This document shows, piece by piece, positions 17,565-25,492 of a DNA stretch of 45,231 nt. The stretch covers positions 1 to 45,231 of the forward strand of contig JAJEPU010000027.1 in assembly GCA_020686985.1 (NCBI GenBank), given 5' to 3'. The stretch's first letter is position 1. The number at the start of each line of letters is the position of its first letter. The translations under genes were made by a program, and so were the position numbers. The notes below the pieces were generated by a model. That model was given only the letters and a program-made list of their open reading frames with translations. It did not search any database and was not told the DNA's origin. The DNA comes from Brotaphodocola catenula (GTDB taxonomy: Bacteria > Bacillota > Clostridia > Lachnospirales > Lachnospiraceae).

Positions 17565-18575
17565 TTATTTTGACCAGACAAGCTCCTCATTCTGGTCATC
17601 GTAATTAAATTTTCCGTCATTCTTTTCTTCGAGTGCCTTGATCATGTGATAGGTGTACTCGTTATACGGGGTCGCGATTCCAAGTTCTTTTCCCATCCGC
17701 ATCAGCGCACCGGAAAACATATCAATCTCGGTATGTCTTCCCGCCTCGATATCCTGAAGCGTGGAGTAGCGCGCCGACGGACGAACCGGTGCCCCGTGAT
17801 TCGAGGAACTGTCAATCTTGCTCATATCCACACCCTTCGCCTTTGCGATTGCCTCAAGCTCCGCACGCAGACCATCGCTGATCGCCTTCATGTGCGCACT
17901 GTCGCGGTAGCATCCGACTCCGGATCCGAGAATTGCCTGCGGAAGATTGTTGCAGACATTTAAGCGGAATTTGCTCCACATTTCCTCGCGAATACAGTCG
18001 GTTGAGCGGATGTGGATTCCGGTATCTGCAAAAAGCGCCTTGACCGCCTGCACGCGCTCGCTCTCATACGGAGCAGAAACTTCCCCGAAAATGATTCCGA
18101 TCGTCGTCTCCGGATCAAAATGAATACCGTCTTCTTTTCTCTGGGACGCAACCTTGATCAACGAATTCAGGATATGCGACTCCCCGATCTCCTTCGCAAT
18201 CAGCTCCTCACTGTCGATTCCGTTCATCAGGCTCATCACGATTGTATTCTCACCGACAATCGTCCGGATCATTTTCATTGCCCCCGGAAGTGCCCCGTAT
18301 TTGAGCGAGACAATCAGAAGATCCACACCGTGCGCCTCCTCGGGCGACCAGATATTCGGGCGGTAAACCTCCCCATTGATCGTGCATCCGTCTGCTTTGA
18401 GGCGCTCTGCGCGCTCCCCGTCTGCGACCACGCCGAGTCTGACATTTTTGTTCTCATAAAGTCCCCAAATAATATACGAGCCGACTGCCCCCGCTCCCAA
18501 AACTGCAACTGACTTTATCTCCATCTCAATCGTCGCCATCTTCTCTGAATTCGTTCCGATCACTGATATTCTCAT
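17565..18575 (-). CDS. Ketopantoate reductase family (ApbA/PanE) oxidoreductase
   Basis: The 336-residue protein has a Rossmann fold starting VAVLGAGAVGSYI. The N-terminal domain contains NGIDSEELIAKEIG, and the C-terminal helical domain has SKFRLNVCNNLPQAILG and the dimer-region RPSARYSTLQDIEAGRHTEIDMFSGALMRMGKELGIATP. These match the PanE/ApbA family, which reduces 2-dehydropantoate in pantothenate synthesis. With no panB or panC nearby, a related 2-oxoacid substrate is possible. ATG 18575 has AAGGAG 8 bases upstream and gives about 17 residues before the fold; the longest reading (18620) lacks an RBS. Confidence 0.82.
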   Translation of the reverse strand: MRISVIGTNSEKMATIEMEIKSVAVLGAGAVGSYIIWGLYENKNVRLGVVADGERAERLKADGCTINGEVYRPNIWSPEEAHGVDLLIVSLKYGALPGAMKMIRTIVGENTIVMSLMNGIDSEELIAKEIGESHILNSLIKVASQRKEDGIHFDPETTIGIIFGEVSAPYESERVQAVKALFADTGIHIRSTDCIREEMWSKFRLNVCNNLPQAILGSGVGCYRDSAHMKAISDGLRAELEAIAKAKGVDMSKIDSSSNHGAPVRPSARYSTLQDIEAGRHTEIDMFSGALMRMGKELGIATPYNEYTYHMIKALEEKNDGKFNYDDQNEELVWSK

Positions 18576-18641
18576 ACGTTGTTTCTCCTTTATACATATT
18601 TTCGTTTTGCATTTGCTCAATCATTCCCCTTTATGAGATTG

Positions 18642-18679
18642 ATTATATCTTATTAGCCACTACTGTTACAACTATAGTT
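18642..18679 (-). promoter_or_regulatory. Promoter and AACTATAGTT palindrome upstream of the PanE-like gene
   Basis: On the minus strand TTGTAA (18671-18666) and a perfect TATAAT (18647-18642) are 18 bases apart, 67 bases upstream of the start. A 10-base palindrome AACTATAGTT at 18670-18679 touches the -35 box and could be an operator. Confidence 0.6.
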
Positions 18680-18681
18680 TA

Positions 18682-18834
18682 TCACAACACATCAACTGCT
18701 CTGTCTATTCCCTTTTCAGGATTTCCTGCACTGTCTTCTGTGCTCCAGGCCAATCCTGCATTTCCGATTTGATCTTCTCTTAGAAATCGCCCGTACACCT
18801 TGTCCTGAATCAAAAGGGCTATTTTCCAGAACAT
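18682..18834 (-). CDS. Small ORF of unknown function
   Basis: It encodes 50 residues beginning MFWKIALLIQDK and containing YGRFLREDQIGNAGLAWSTED. GGGAGG lies in the end of the preceding ORF about 10-15 bases upstream. Codon use looks protein-like and the two ORFs nearly abut. I do not recognise it. It may be a real small protein or a frame left over from a truncated gene at the border of the metal island. Confidence 0.35.
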   Translation of the reverse strand: MFWKIALLIQDKVYGRFLREDQIGNAGLAWSTEDSAGNPEKGIDRAVDVL

Positions 18835-18840
18835 TGCTCA

Positions 18841-18972
18841 TCACTTATCCTCCCAAGGTTGCTCCATCTTCTTCCCATTCTTATATACCATAGCGTGGAA
18901 CAGAATCATGTCGGACAGTTCATCAGCAAGTTGGATTCCTTTTCTTGCTTCTTCTGTTTTTACTCGCCCCAT
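18841..18972 (-). pseudogene. Probable gene remnant, 43 codons
   Basis: The reading MGRVKTEEARKGIQLADELSD...GKKMEQPWEDK is charged and protein-like, but no RBS precedes its ATG. Upstream of that ATG the frame runs antisense through the HMA-domain ORF, whose start codon is only 6 bases away. This arrangement cannot hold two promoters, so I read it as the C-terminal end of a leftward gene cut by a rearrangement near 18970. The family is not recognised. Confidence 0.4.
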
Positions 18973-18978
18973 ACTGCT

Positions 18979-19191
18979 ATGCGGACAAAAACACTGAATA
19001 TTGAAGGAATGTCCTGCGGCCACTGTGAGGCCCGCGTCAGGAAAGCACTGGAAAATGTGGATGGTGTCTGCGAGGCTGTTGTAAGCTATGAGCATAAAAC
19101 CGCTGTCGTGACACTAAATAAGGATGTCTCCAACGAGATTTTGAAGCAGGTCGTTGAGAACGAAGATTATCTTGTGCTGGATATCGCGTAA
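18979..19191 (+). CDS. Heavy-metal-associated (HMA) domain, CopZ-like or CopA C-terminal remnant
   Basis: The 70-residue product starts MRTKTLNIEGMSCGHCEARV, with the metal-binding Cys-x-x-Cys (GMSCGHC), and ends in the ferredoxin-like fold (AVVTLNKDVSNEILKQVVENEDYLVLDIA). It could be a free copper chaperone. However, there is no RBS before the ATG, the upstream sequence reads as an antisense gene remnant, and many Clostridial CopA ATPases end in just such a domain. A 3' remnant of copA is therefore at least as likely. It is followed by the metal-type two-component system. Confidence 0.65.
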   Translation: MRTKTLNIEGMSCGHCEARVRKALENVDGVCEAVVSYEHKTAVVTLNKDVSNEILKQVVENEDYLVLDIA

Positions 19192-19208
19192 AAAAGATAC
19201 ATTATAAT

Positions 19209-19228
19209 TGCGGATTTTACGCATTCTG
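19209..19228 (+). promoter_or_regulatory. Upstream copy of a TGCG-N7-CGCA dyad
   Basis: TGCG (19209-19212) and CGCA (19220-19223) are separated by 7 bases. The 20 bases 19209-19228 match 16 of 20 with 19281-19300, 72 bases downstream. It sits just upstream of the -35 box of the response regulator gene and is a likely operator. Confidence 0.6.
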
Positions 19229-19246
19229 TGCAGGGCTGTGGTGGAA

Positions 19247-19275
19247 TTGAAAAAAAGGGCGGACTTGTGTATAAT
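19247..19275 (+). promoter_or_regulatory. Promoter of the metal two-component system
   Basis: TTGAAA (19247-19252) and perfect TATAAT (19270-19275) have a 17-base spacer. Both sides are flanked by the TGCG-N7-CGCA dyad. Confidence 0.8.
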
Positions 19276-19280
19276 GTTTT

Positions 19281-19300
19281 TGCGGAAGTAACGCATTTTG
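19281..19300 (+). promoter_or_regulatory. Downstream copy of the TGCG-N7-CGCA dyad
   Basis: TGCG (19281-19284) and CGCA (19292-19295), again with a 7-base spacer, overlap the expected transcription start. A further AACGC/GCGTT dyad (19290-19304) overlaps it. Confidence 0.6.
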
Positions 19301-19326
19301 CGTTTTATATAGAAAGAGGTATCTTT

Positions 19327-20031
19327 ATGGCATTAGAGAAAAATGTATTGGTCGTTGATGATGAAGCGATGATCCGTGAATCGGTTTCCGCATATATAAC
19401 AAAACAGGGCTACCATGTTTTTGCCGCCGAGGATGGCAAAGAGGCGCTGGATGTCTTCCAGAAGTACCCAATCATGTTTGTGATTTTAGATTTGATGCTG
19501 CCGGGTATGTCGGGCGAAGAAGTCTGTCAGGCGATCCGCAGACAGTCAAGAGTGCCAATCATTATGCTGACAGCCAAGACGCAGGAAAATGACATACTGA
19601 ATGGTCTGAACATCGGCGCAGATGACTATGTAACCAAGCCCTTTAGTATTAAACAGCTATACGCCCGTATGGAGGCTGTTCTGCGCCGGACAGTCAGTGA
19701 TCTGAAGCCGCTGGCGGAGAAATTTTCATGGAATGACCACGACTTGCAAATCGACTTCGAACATAACGAAGTAAGGAAACAGGGCGGGCTTTTAAGCCTG
19801 ACCCCCAGTGAGTGGAAAATCCTCTCCGCTATGGTCAAATACCCGAAAAAGGTTTTTACAAGGGATGATTTGATCGGTCTTGTGTTTGGTCCGAATTTTG
19901 ATGGATATGACCGCGTGATCGACACGCATATCAAAAATCTTCGCAAGAAAGTGGAAACAGACCCCAAAAGCCCGGTTTATGTACAAACCGTTCACGGCTT
20001 AGGATATAAATTCGGAGGTGAGAAAATTTGA
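19327..20031 (+). CDS. OmpR/PhoB-family response regulator
   Basis: The 235-residue regulator has a receiver domain with DDE near residue 12, the phospho-acceptor Asp in FVILDLMLPGMSG (about residue 54) and the Lys in DDYVTKPFS. The C-terminal winged helix has LSLTPSEWKILSAMVKYPKKVFTRDDL and RVIDTHIKNLRKKVE. AGAGGT precedes ATG 19327; a longer reading from 19228 crosses the promoter. Its stop overlaps the kinase start by 3 bases. Placement between an HMA domain and a metal-binding membrane protein suggests copper or another soft metal as signal. That is inference. Confidence 0.9.
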   Translation: MALEKNVLVVDDEAMIRESVSAYITKQGYHVFAAEDGKEALDVFQKYPIMFVILDLMLPGMSGEEVCQAIRRQSRVPIIMLTAKTQENDILNGLNIGADDYVTKPFSIKQLYARMEAVLRRTVSDLKPLAEKFSWNDHDLQIDFEHNEVRKQGGLLSLTPSEWKILSAMVKYPKKVFTRDDLIGLVFGPNFDGYDRVIDTHIKNLRKKVETDPKSPVYVQTVHGLGYKFGGEKI

Positions 20032-21431
20032 GGCAACATAGTCTCCGTTCTGCCCTTGCCGTCCGTTTTGCTCTTCTGGTATTAGCAGCCATTTCTTTAA
20101 TCAGCATGATTTCCAACATAATGATAAGTCACGCGTTTGAGAAATACGTGAAGGAACAGCAGGAATTAGAGGCATCTGATATTGCGAAGAATATTTCCAA
20201 CCAATACAGCGTTGTAAATGAAGGCTGGAATATCGACTACATTCACGGCCTGGGTATGTACGCTCTGGAAGATGGCTTTATTATCAAGTTATACAATAAG
20301 GACAAGAATATTCTTTGGGATGCGGAACACCACGATATGGCCCTCTGCCATGAGATCATGCAATCCATTACTGTTCTTATGCAGAAAGAACGGCCTAGTT
20401 TTGACGGCGATTTTGTAACACACAGATACGAGTTAAAGCAATCCGGCACTATGGTTGGATACCTTGACATCAGTTATTACAGCCCCTATTACATGAATGA
20501 AAATGCCTTTCAGTTTATCACGGCCCTGAATCGTATCCTAGTGGCAGTTGGCACCATTTCACTGATTGGTGCAGCAATTATGGGAATATTGCTGGCAAAC
20601 AGCATTGTAAACCCCATCTCCAAAGTGGTGAAAATCACGCAGATGATTTCAGATGGTGACTACGATACAAGATTTCAGGGGGACATCCGTACAAAAGAAT
20701 TGCATGAACTGGCCCAAGCAGTCAATCAAATGGCGGAATCCTTAGAAGAACAGGAAATCTTGCGGAAACGGTTGATTTCGGATGTGACCCATGAACTGCG
20801 GACACCGGTTGCGAATATATCGTCCTATGTGGAAATGATGAACGACGGGATTATGGAACCAACACCGGAGCGACTGCAAAATTGCTTTAATGAATTACAA
20901 AGGCTTTCCGGTCTGATTGATGATTTGGAGCGGCTGCGTCAGGTTGAAAATGAAAATCTGGTGCTTGACAAATCCGACGTGGACTTACGGGAGTTGGCTC
21001 AAACAGTCATAGAAAATTTTGAACTGAAACTTCGGGAAAAGCATTTGAATGGACAGGTCACAGGTGCAGCCGCTATTGTACCCATAGACAGAAACCGAAT
21101 GCAGCAGGTCATCACAAATCTGGTGTCCAATGCGATTAAGTATTCAAATGACGGCGGTACGGTTCGTATCGTCATTGAAGACACGGATGACAGCGCTATG
21201 ATTCATGTTGAAGATAGTGGAATAGGAATACCGCAGGCAGATTTGAAACGAATTTTTGAACGGTTTTATCGAACAGATAAATCCCGAAACCGAAAGACCG
21301 GTGGTGCGGGTGTTGGACTGGCAATTGCAAAAAACATCGTACAAGCCCATAAAGGAAAAATAAGGGTCGAGAGCGAGGAAGGAAAAGGAAGCCGCTTTAC
21401 GGTTGTCTTACCCAAAATCAGTGCAATATGA
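20028..21431 (+). CDS. Sensor histidine kinase of the metal two-component system
   Basis: The 467-residue kinase starts at TTG 20028, set by GGAGGTG 8 bases upstream, and overlaps the regulator stop. A transmembrane helix at about 9-30 and a second at about 165-190 enclose an external sensor domain of about 130 residues that contains several His and Met residues. HAMP, HisKA (RLISDVTHELRTPVANI, His near 255) and HATPase_c domains follow, with N (MQQVITNLVSNAIKYS), G1 (VEDSGIGIP) and G2 (GGAGVGLAIAKNIV) boxes. It partners the regulator encoded directly upstream. Confidence 0.92.
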   Translation: MRQHSLRSALAVRFALLVLAAISLISMISNIMISHAFEKYVKEQQELEASDIAKNISNQYSVVNEGWNIDYIHGLGMYALEDGFIIKLYNKDKNILWDAEHHDMALCHEIMQSITVLMQKERPSFDGDFVTHRYELKQSGTMVGYLDISYYSPYYMNENAFQFITALNRILVAVGTISLIGAAIMGILLANSIVNPISKVVKITQMISDGDYDTRFQGDIRTKELHELAQAVNQMAESLEEQEILRKRLISDVTHELRTPVANISSYVEMMNDGIMEPTPERLQNCFNELQRLSGLIDDLERLRQVENENLVLDKSDVDLRELAQTVIENFELKLREKHLNGQVTGAAAIVPIDRNRMQQVITNLVSNAIKYSNDGGTVRIVIEDTDDSAMIHVEDSGIGIPQADLKRIFERFYRTDKSRNRKTGGAGVGLAIAKNIVQAHKGKIRVESEEGKGSRFTVVLPKISAI

Positions 21432-21508
21432 ATATGAAACAAAATCCACATAAAAACCACAAACCTGCTTGGTAAACTACGGTATAACAAGCAAGGAGGA
21501 ACAATCTG

Positions 21509-23497
21509 ATGGATAAAACAATCCGATTGCATATTGGCGGTATGACCTGCGTGAACTGCCAGAATAAAATTGAGAAAACATTAAATCACACAGAGGGTGT
21601 TATAAACGCCATTGTGAGCTATAACAATGCCACGGCTGACATTGTTTACAACGAGGAAGCGATTTCTCTAAAAGAGATTATCACTGCTATCGAGAAGCTT
21701 GGCTATGAGGTAATTCGAAGAAAAAAGACTGCCGGGTCGAACATCGCGAATACCGTCTGTATGCTGGTGATCATCGTTTCGCTGTATGTCATGCTGCAGT
21801 CAATGGGGATTCTAAATCTGTTGGTGCCTAGCCAGCTTGCGGATACAAAAATGGGATACGGGATGCTCTTTGTGATCGGCCTGATTACCTCCGTCCACTG
21901 CATTGCCATGTGCGGTGGCATCAATCTTTCGCAGTGCATCCCGCAGGTGACACAGGGTGAAGCAGACAATACCAGCAAGATGGCTACATTCTGTCCGGCT
22001 CTGGCCTACAATATGGGACGTGTTCTGTCCTATACGGCAGTCGGTTTCGTCCTTGGTTTGGTCGGCTTTCTGATGGGTGGTGGTACTGATGTCGGGTTTT
22101 CAATACTCTTGCAAGGAATATTGAAAATCATCGCGGGTCTGTTCATGGTGATTATGGGCATCAATATGCTGGGGCTTTTCCCGTGGCTCCGCAAATTTAC
22201 CATCCGTATGCCGAAGTCTCTCGTCCGGAAGGTAGGGAATCAAAAAGCAAAAGCCTCCCGTCCCTTCCTTGTTGGTATATTGAACGGTTTTATGCCCTGT
22301 GGTCCGCTGCAATCCATGTGGATTGTAGCTCTTGCAGCCGGCAATCCGTTTGCCGGTGCGCTCTCCATGTTTCTGTTCAGCTTGGGTACTGTGCCGTTCA
22401 TGCTGGGTCTTGGCTCCATCGTTTCTGTCCTTGGCAGAAGATTCACAGATCAGGTTATGAGGATCGGTGCTGTGCTGGTCGTTGTCCTTGGGCTGGCGAT
22501 GCTCTCACAAGGAGGCTCTCTAAGCGGCTGGATTTCTCCCGATCTGCTGCTCGTTCTGATAATAGCCTTTTGCATTGTCGGGGTACTGTTTAGTATTCCT
22601 GTTGAAAACAGAGCAGTCAAAAGTTTGGTGAAAGCCGTCTTTCCGGTTATTGTGGTCGGTGCCTATGCTCTGTGGATCTTTCAAGGAAGATTGGTACAAA
22701 ACAGTTCAGCCGCAGAAAACAATGCAGAAGTCGTTGATGGTGTGCAGGTGGTCAGCAGCACCTTACAGGCTGGCCGATATCCCAACATTACAGTACAGGC
22801 TGGCGTCCCGGTAAAATGGGTGATTGATGCACCGGATGGGAGTATAAACGGATGCAACAATAGAATTTTGATTTCAGATTACGGCATTGAGTACACATTC
22901 CATACGGGTGAAAATGTCATTGAATTTACGCCTGTCAATGTCGGCACGGTTCGTTATAGCTGCTGGATGGGTATGATTCGTGGCAACATTTTTGTTATGG
23001 ACGGAACCGGGGATGATATTGCAGCTTCCAGCACTGAAGTCAGTGTCCCGACCCCTGCCGGATATACGATCCCCACAGAAACATTAGCAATCGCCTTGCC
23101 CACTACAGACGAATCCGGGAACGAGATTCAAGAGGTCAGTATCGAACTAACGGATAATGGATTCTCCCCGGCAGTCATTGTGGTACAGCGTGATTTGCCG
23201 GTGTACTGGAATATCGAAAACAGCCTCACAGATGCAGAAAACGGAACAAATTTGTTGGCCCCTTACTATTCCACGCAGCTAGCTTTAGGTTCCGGAGATA
23301 ATCTCCTCAGTTTGTATCCATCAGAGAGTTTTGATGTATCGACCGGCGACAACCGTTTTTACTGCTATGTCAAAGTAGTAGATGATCTGTCTGTTGTGGA
23401 TGAATCCACTGTCCAAGAAGAAGTTAATGCTTATGAGCCTCTAATCTATCCATCGGAGGTTTTTGAGAGTTCTGGAATGTCATGCTGCAGTCAATGA
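21509..23497 (+). CDS. HMA - TauE/SafE membrane transporter - cupredoxin fusion protein
   Basis: The 662-residue protein has an N-terminal HMA domain (about 1-70, GMTCVNCQNK with Cys-x-x-Cys) and a helix at about 82-103. A SafE/TauE or DsbD-like membrane core (about 115-400) contains SVHCIAMCGGINLS and NGFMPCGPLQSMW, whose conserved Cys residues recall DsbD-type membrane domains. A long external tail (about 410-650) has two cupredoxin-like units; the first keeps YSCWMGM, a Cys/Met ligand loop, and the second has FYCYV. The chain ends GMSCCSQ. Such fusions are known from Clostridial copper loci. Metal or electron transfer across the membrane is inferred. GCAAGGAGG precedes ATG. Confidence 0.78.
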   Translation: MDKTIRLHIGGMTCVNCQNKIEKTLNHTEGVINAIVSYNNATADIVYNEEAISLKEIITAIEKLGYEVIRRKKTAGSNIANTVCMLVIIVSLYVMLQSMGILNLLVPSQLADTKMGYGMLFVIGLITSVHCIAMCGGINLSQCIPQVTQGEADNTSKMATFCPALAYNMGRVLSYTAVGFVLGLVGFLMGGGTDVGFSILLQGILKIIAGLFMVIMGINMLGLFPWLRKFTIRMPKSLVRKVGNQKAKASRPFLVGILNGFMPCGPLQSMWIVALAAGNPFAGALSMFLFSLGTVPFMLGLGSIVSVLGRRFTDQVMRIGAVLVVVLGLAMLSQGGSLSGWISPDLLLVLIIAFCIVGVLFSIPVENRAVKSLVKAVFPVIVVGAYALWIFQGRLVQNSSAAENNAEVVDGVQVVSSTLQAGRYPNITVQAGVPVKWVIDAPDGSINGCNNRILISDYGIEYTFHTGENVIEFTPVNVGTVRYSCWMGMIRGNIFVMDGTGDDIAASSTEVSVPTPAGYTIPTETLAIALPTTDESGNEIQEVSIELTDNGFSPAVIVVQRDLPVYWNIENSLTDAENGTNLLAPYYSTQLALGSGDNLLSLYPSESFDVSTGDNRFYCYVKVVDDLSVVDESTVQEEVNAYEPLIYPSEVFESSGMSCCSQ

Positions 23498-23659
23498 TAT
23501 CCCGAGATCAGCAATCTGAATATGCCGGTGGTACAGAAAATGTGAAACATACCGCTCGCTCTAACCTTCTCAGCGTTCCATGCAGCCAGATTGGGGCCAG
23601 CAATACCCCGTTGGTTTCCCAACGAGGCTTGTGATGCTTGCAGATCGACAAAATGCTTT

Positions 23660-23950
23660 TTAGATTTTCTTCGCAATCATAGACAGCTCCGAAATAATGC
23701 TCAGAAGATCATTTTTGACTTCCTCTTTGCTTGGCTCGCTGCCCATCAAAATATAATCCGTGCTGACATGGAGGATGCAGGACAGTTCGATCAGCAAGTC
23801 AATGGAGCAGCTGCGCTCACCGTTCTCCATGCAGCTGACATGCTGCTTACTTGCCAGTCCCAGACAAACCGCCAGTTCCTCCTGCGTAATGCCACGGGAA
23901 GTGCGAACATCGTGAAGTCTCTTACCAAACTCTTTTGCGTCAAAATACAT
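23660..23950 (-). CDS. XRE-family transcriptional regulator
   Basis: The 96-residue protein starts at ATG 23950 with AAGGAG 8 bases upstream. A single HTH_3 domain at about residues 8-65 (FGKRLHDVRTSRGITQEELAVCLGLASKQHVSCMENGER) is followed by DYILMG, usual in this family, and a short helical tail. A longer reading from 24064 lacks an RBS and crosses a hairpin, so I reject it. It is transcribed toward the metal island, as the last leftward gene of the polymerase cassette. Confidence 0.85.
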   Translation of the reverse strand: MYFDAKEFGKRLHDVRTSRGITQEELAVCLGLASKQHVSCMENGERSCSIDLLIELSCILHVSTDYILMGSEPSKEEVKNDLLSIISELSMIAKKI

Positions 23951-23958
23951 ACGTTTCT

Positions 23959-23997
23959 CCTTCCGCACAGCCGGTACAGAACCGGACCGACGGAAGG
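23959..23997 (-). promoter_or_regulatory. Leader hairpin over the RBS of the XRE gene
   Basis: CCTTCCG (minus-strand reading of 23997-23991) pairs with CGGAAGG (23965-23959), which contains part of the AAGGAG ribosome binding site. An inner stem CCGGT/ACCGG (23985-23981 with 23975-23971) stacks on it. This would limit translation unless unfolded. Confidence 0.5.
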
Positions 23998-23999
23998 TC

Positions 24000-24082
24000 A
24001 AAAAAGAAGCCGCATGACGGTGAAAAAAATCCTGTGCCGATAAAACAGAACATGGGCATCCCATAATTATGTCTCATGCGGC
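24000..24082 (-). terminator. Possible long-loop terminator of the polymerase operon
   Basis: GCCGCATGA (24082-24074 on the minus strand) pairs with TCATGCGGC (24018-24010) across a 55-base loop and is followed by TTCTTTTTTG. The loop is long for an intrinsic terminator, so the call is tentative. Confidence 0.4.
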
Positions 24083-24165
24083 ATTCGGAAAACTTCGCCT
24101 GTCAGCGGCTCCACAGCACAGCTATGACTTATAAAATTGTGTTAATATGATTATTTATTGTCATC

Positions 24166-24426
24166 TCAACCATTCAAAGACGAATAGTAGAGCTGCAATC
24201 TCCGTAATCTTCTCATCTCCAAAACATTGAAAACGGTCTCGCGTCCGCAGGCCTTGCATTTGGTCTGCACATGTCCTCTGGTATCCTCAAAGACGATGAT
24301 TGAATTGTGTCGGCAATAAGGGCACCTGACAGTCCTAGGCTTTTGCGAAGCGATTGCATCCTTTGCCCGGATGATTTTAATCTGCATTTCCGCAGATGGT
24401 TCCGATACTCTGATATTCCTGCTCAT
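24166..24426 (-). CDS. Small zinc-ribbon protein
   Basis: The 86-residue product has two Cys pairs, VRCPYCRHNS (Cys-x-x-Cys) and TKCKACGRET (Cys-x-x-Cys), 20 residues apart, a classic zinc ribbon. The tail MRRLRRLQLYY is basic. ATG 24426 overlaps the stop of the ImmA gene by 4 bases (ATGA), so they are translationally coupled. It could be a nucleic-acid-binding accessory or adaptor; no specific family is recognised. Confidence 0.65.
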   Translation of the reverse strand: MSRNIRVSEPSAEMQIKIIRAKDAIASQKPRTVRCPYCRHNSIIVFEDTRGHVQTKCKACGRETVFNVLEMRRLRRLQLYYSSLNG

Positions 24427-25154
24427 GGCCACACCTCCAATGGATCACGATATTCATAATCCTTTTTCCGGTTCAGATAGCCCAGTTGTTCCAAGCGGAT
24501 AGCAGCTGCCGATCTCGAAACGCCAAAGACACCACAGAAAGTATCTATCTTCACCTGGTCTTTGTCGTAAAAACGCCATCCATAACAGGTCAGAGGCTTT
24601 CCGCTGTTGATGAACCAAATCGCCCGATCCACTTCTGACTGGGGCATCAGGATGGCAGCTCCCAGCGAATTGGCCTGCCACTCGTTCCAATCTTCCTGCG
24701 TTCTCAGAACGCGGGAACCTTTTTTCCTCACTTCCGGTCTCTTATGGCAGGCTATCTTTCGGTCATCGGCATCCAGCTGAAACAATATCTGGTGAGCGCA
24801 CTCATGTGCCAGCGTAAATCTGCGTTTTCCGCAGAGTTTCCGAATATTCTCTGGTTCAATGAAACTCTTGTCCAGAACCACATCATTAGTTTTCAGGAAG
24901 ATGCTCCTCTGACTTCCATCAACCTCTATCTGATATTCTGTATCCACATACGCGGTCAGACCATAGATGCTTCCGTCCGAGGACAACTTTTGAAATGACA
25001 CCTTCAGGTTCAGATAATCGGATGCAAACTGGTCAATGGGTGTCGGAAGCGCAAATCTTGCCGGATCATCTGCTTCGCTGCCGAAAAAGGACTTTTGAAA
25101 ATCTCTTATCACTGCAACAGCGATTTCTTCTATTTTTTTCTGTGAAAGGATCAT
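24423..25154 (-). CDS. ImmA/IrrE family metallopeptidase
   Basis: The 243-residue protein carries the zincin motif HECAH at about residues 117-121 with a downstream Glu in NEWQANSLGAAILMP, the layout of the ImmA/IrrE family. Its C-terminal part (FGVSRSAAAIRLEQLGYL) is the usual trailing helix. Family members cut XRE-type repressors to switch on mobile-element or DNA-repair genes. It overlaps its upstream neighbour by 4 bases; AAAGGAG fits ATG 25154. Its partner could be either XRE protein in this cassette. Confidence 0.85.
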   Translation of the reverse strand: MILSQKKIEEIAVAVIRDFQKSFFGSEADDPARFALPTPIDQFASDYLNLKVSFQKLSSDGSIYGLTAYVDTEYQIEVDGSQRSIFLKTNDVVLDKSFIEPENIRKLCGKRRFTLAHECAHQILFQLDADDRKIACHKRPEVRKKGSRVLRTQEDWNEWQANSLGAAILMPQSEVDRAIWFINSGKPLTCYGWRFYDKDQVKIDTFCGVFGVSRSAAAIRLEQLGYLNRKKDYEYRDPLEVWP

Positions 25155-25411
25155 AGGCACTGCTCCTTTGCCTCAACGAACCATTTTTCATCTTCGTTGA
25201 ACAGAAAACTCTCATGCCCACCGATCATGACCGTATAACGAATTCCGCAGCCGCCCACTTTCGTGGAAGAAGCTCGGCACTTATGCTTCAATCGGTCGAT
25301 CTCATACACCCGTCCGTCAATCCATCGAATTAGGCGCGGGCGAATATTTCCCTCTGCATCCACATCTAAGTTCACAGGTACATATACTTTTCTACATTTC
25401 TGTTCCGACAT
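25151..25411 (-). CDS. Hypothetical protein in the polymerase operon
   Basis: This 86-residue protein starts MSEQKCRKVYVPVNLDVDAEGNI and has RLIRWIDGRVYEIDRL, then GGCGIRYTVMIGGHESFLF and KWFVEAKE. The pattern of short strands with conserved Gly, Trp and aromatic residues suggests a small all-beta (SH3- or OB-like) fold. I do not recognise a named family. It lies 81 bases downstream of the Y-family polymerase and overlaps the ImmA gene by 4 bases, so a role linked to the polymerase or its control is plausible only from context. Confidence 0.6.
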   Translation of the reverse strand: MSEQKCRKVYVPVNLDVDAEGNIRPRLIRWIDGRVYEIDRLKHKCRASSTKVGGCGIRYTVMIGGHESFLFNEDEKWFVEAKEQCL

Positions 25412-25492
25412 ATTCTACGCTCCTCCTCTGTAAACCGGCGAATGTGTTGACTTCTTTTAGCAAAGAACTCACCAGATTCTACCGGTGCTGTA

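Noticed and set aside
23609-23624. CGTTGG-TTTC-CCAACG hairpin after the TauE/SafE fusion gene as terminator
   Set aside because: The stem is perfect but only 6 bases long and no T-run follows on either strand.
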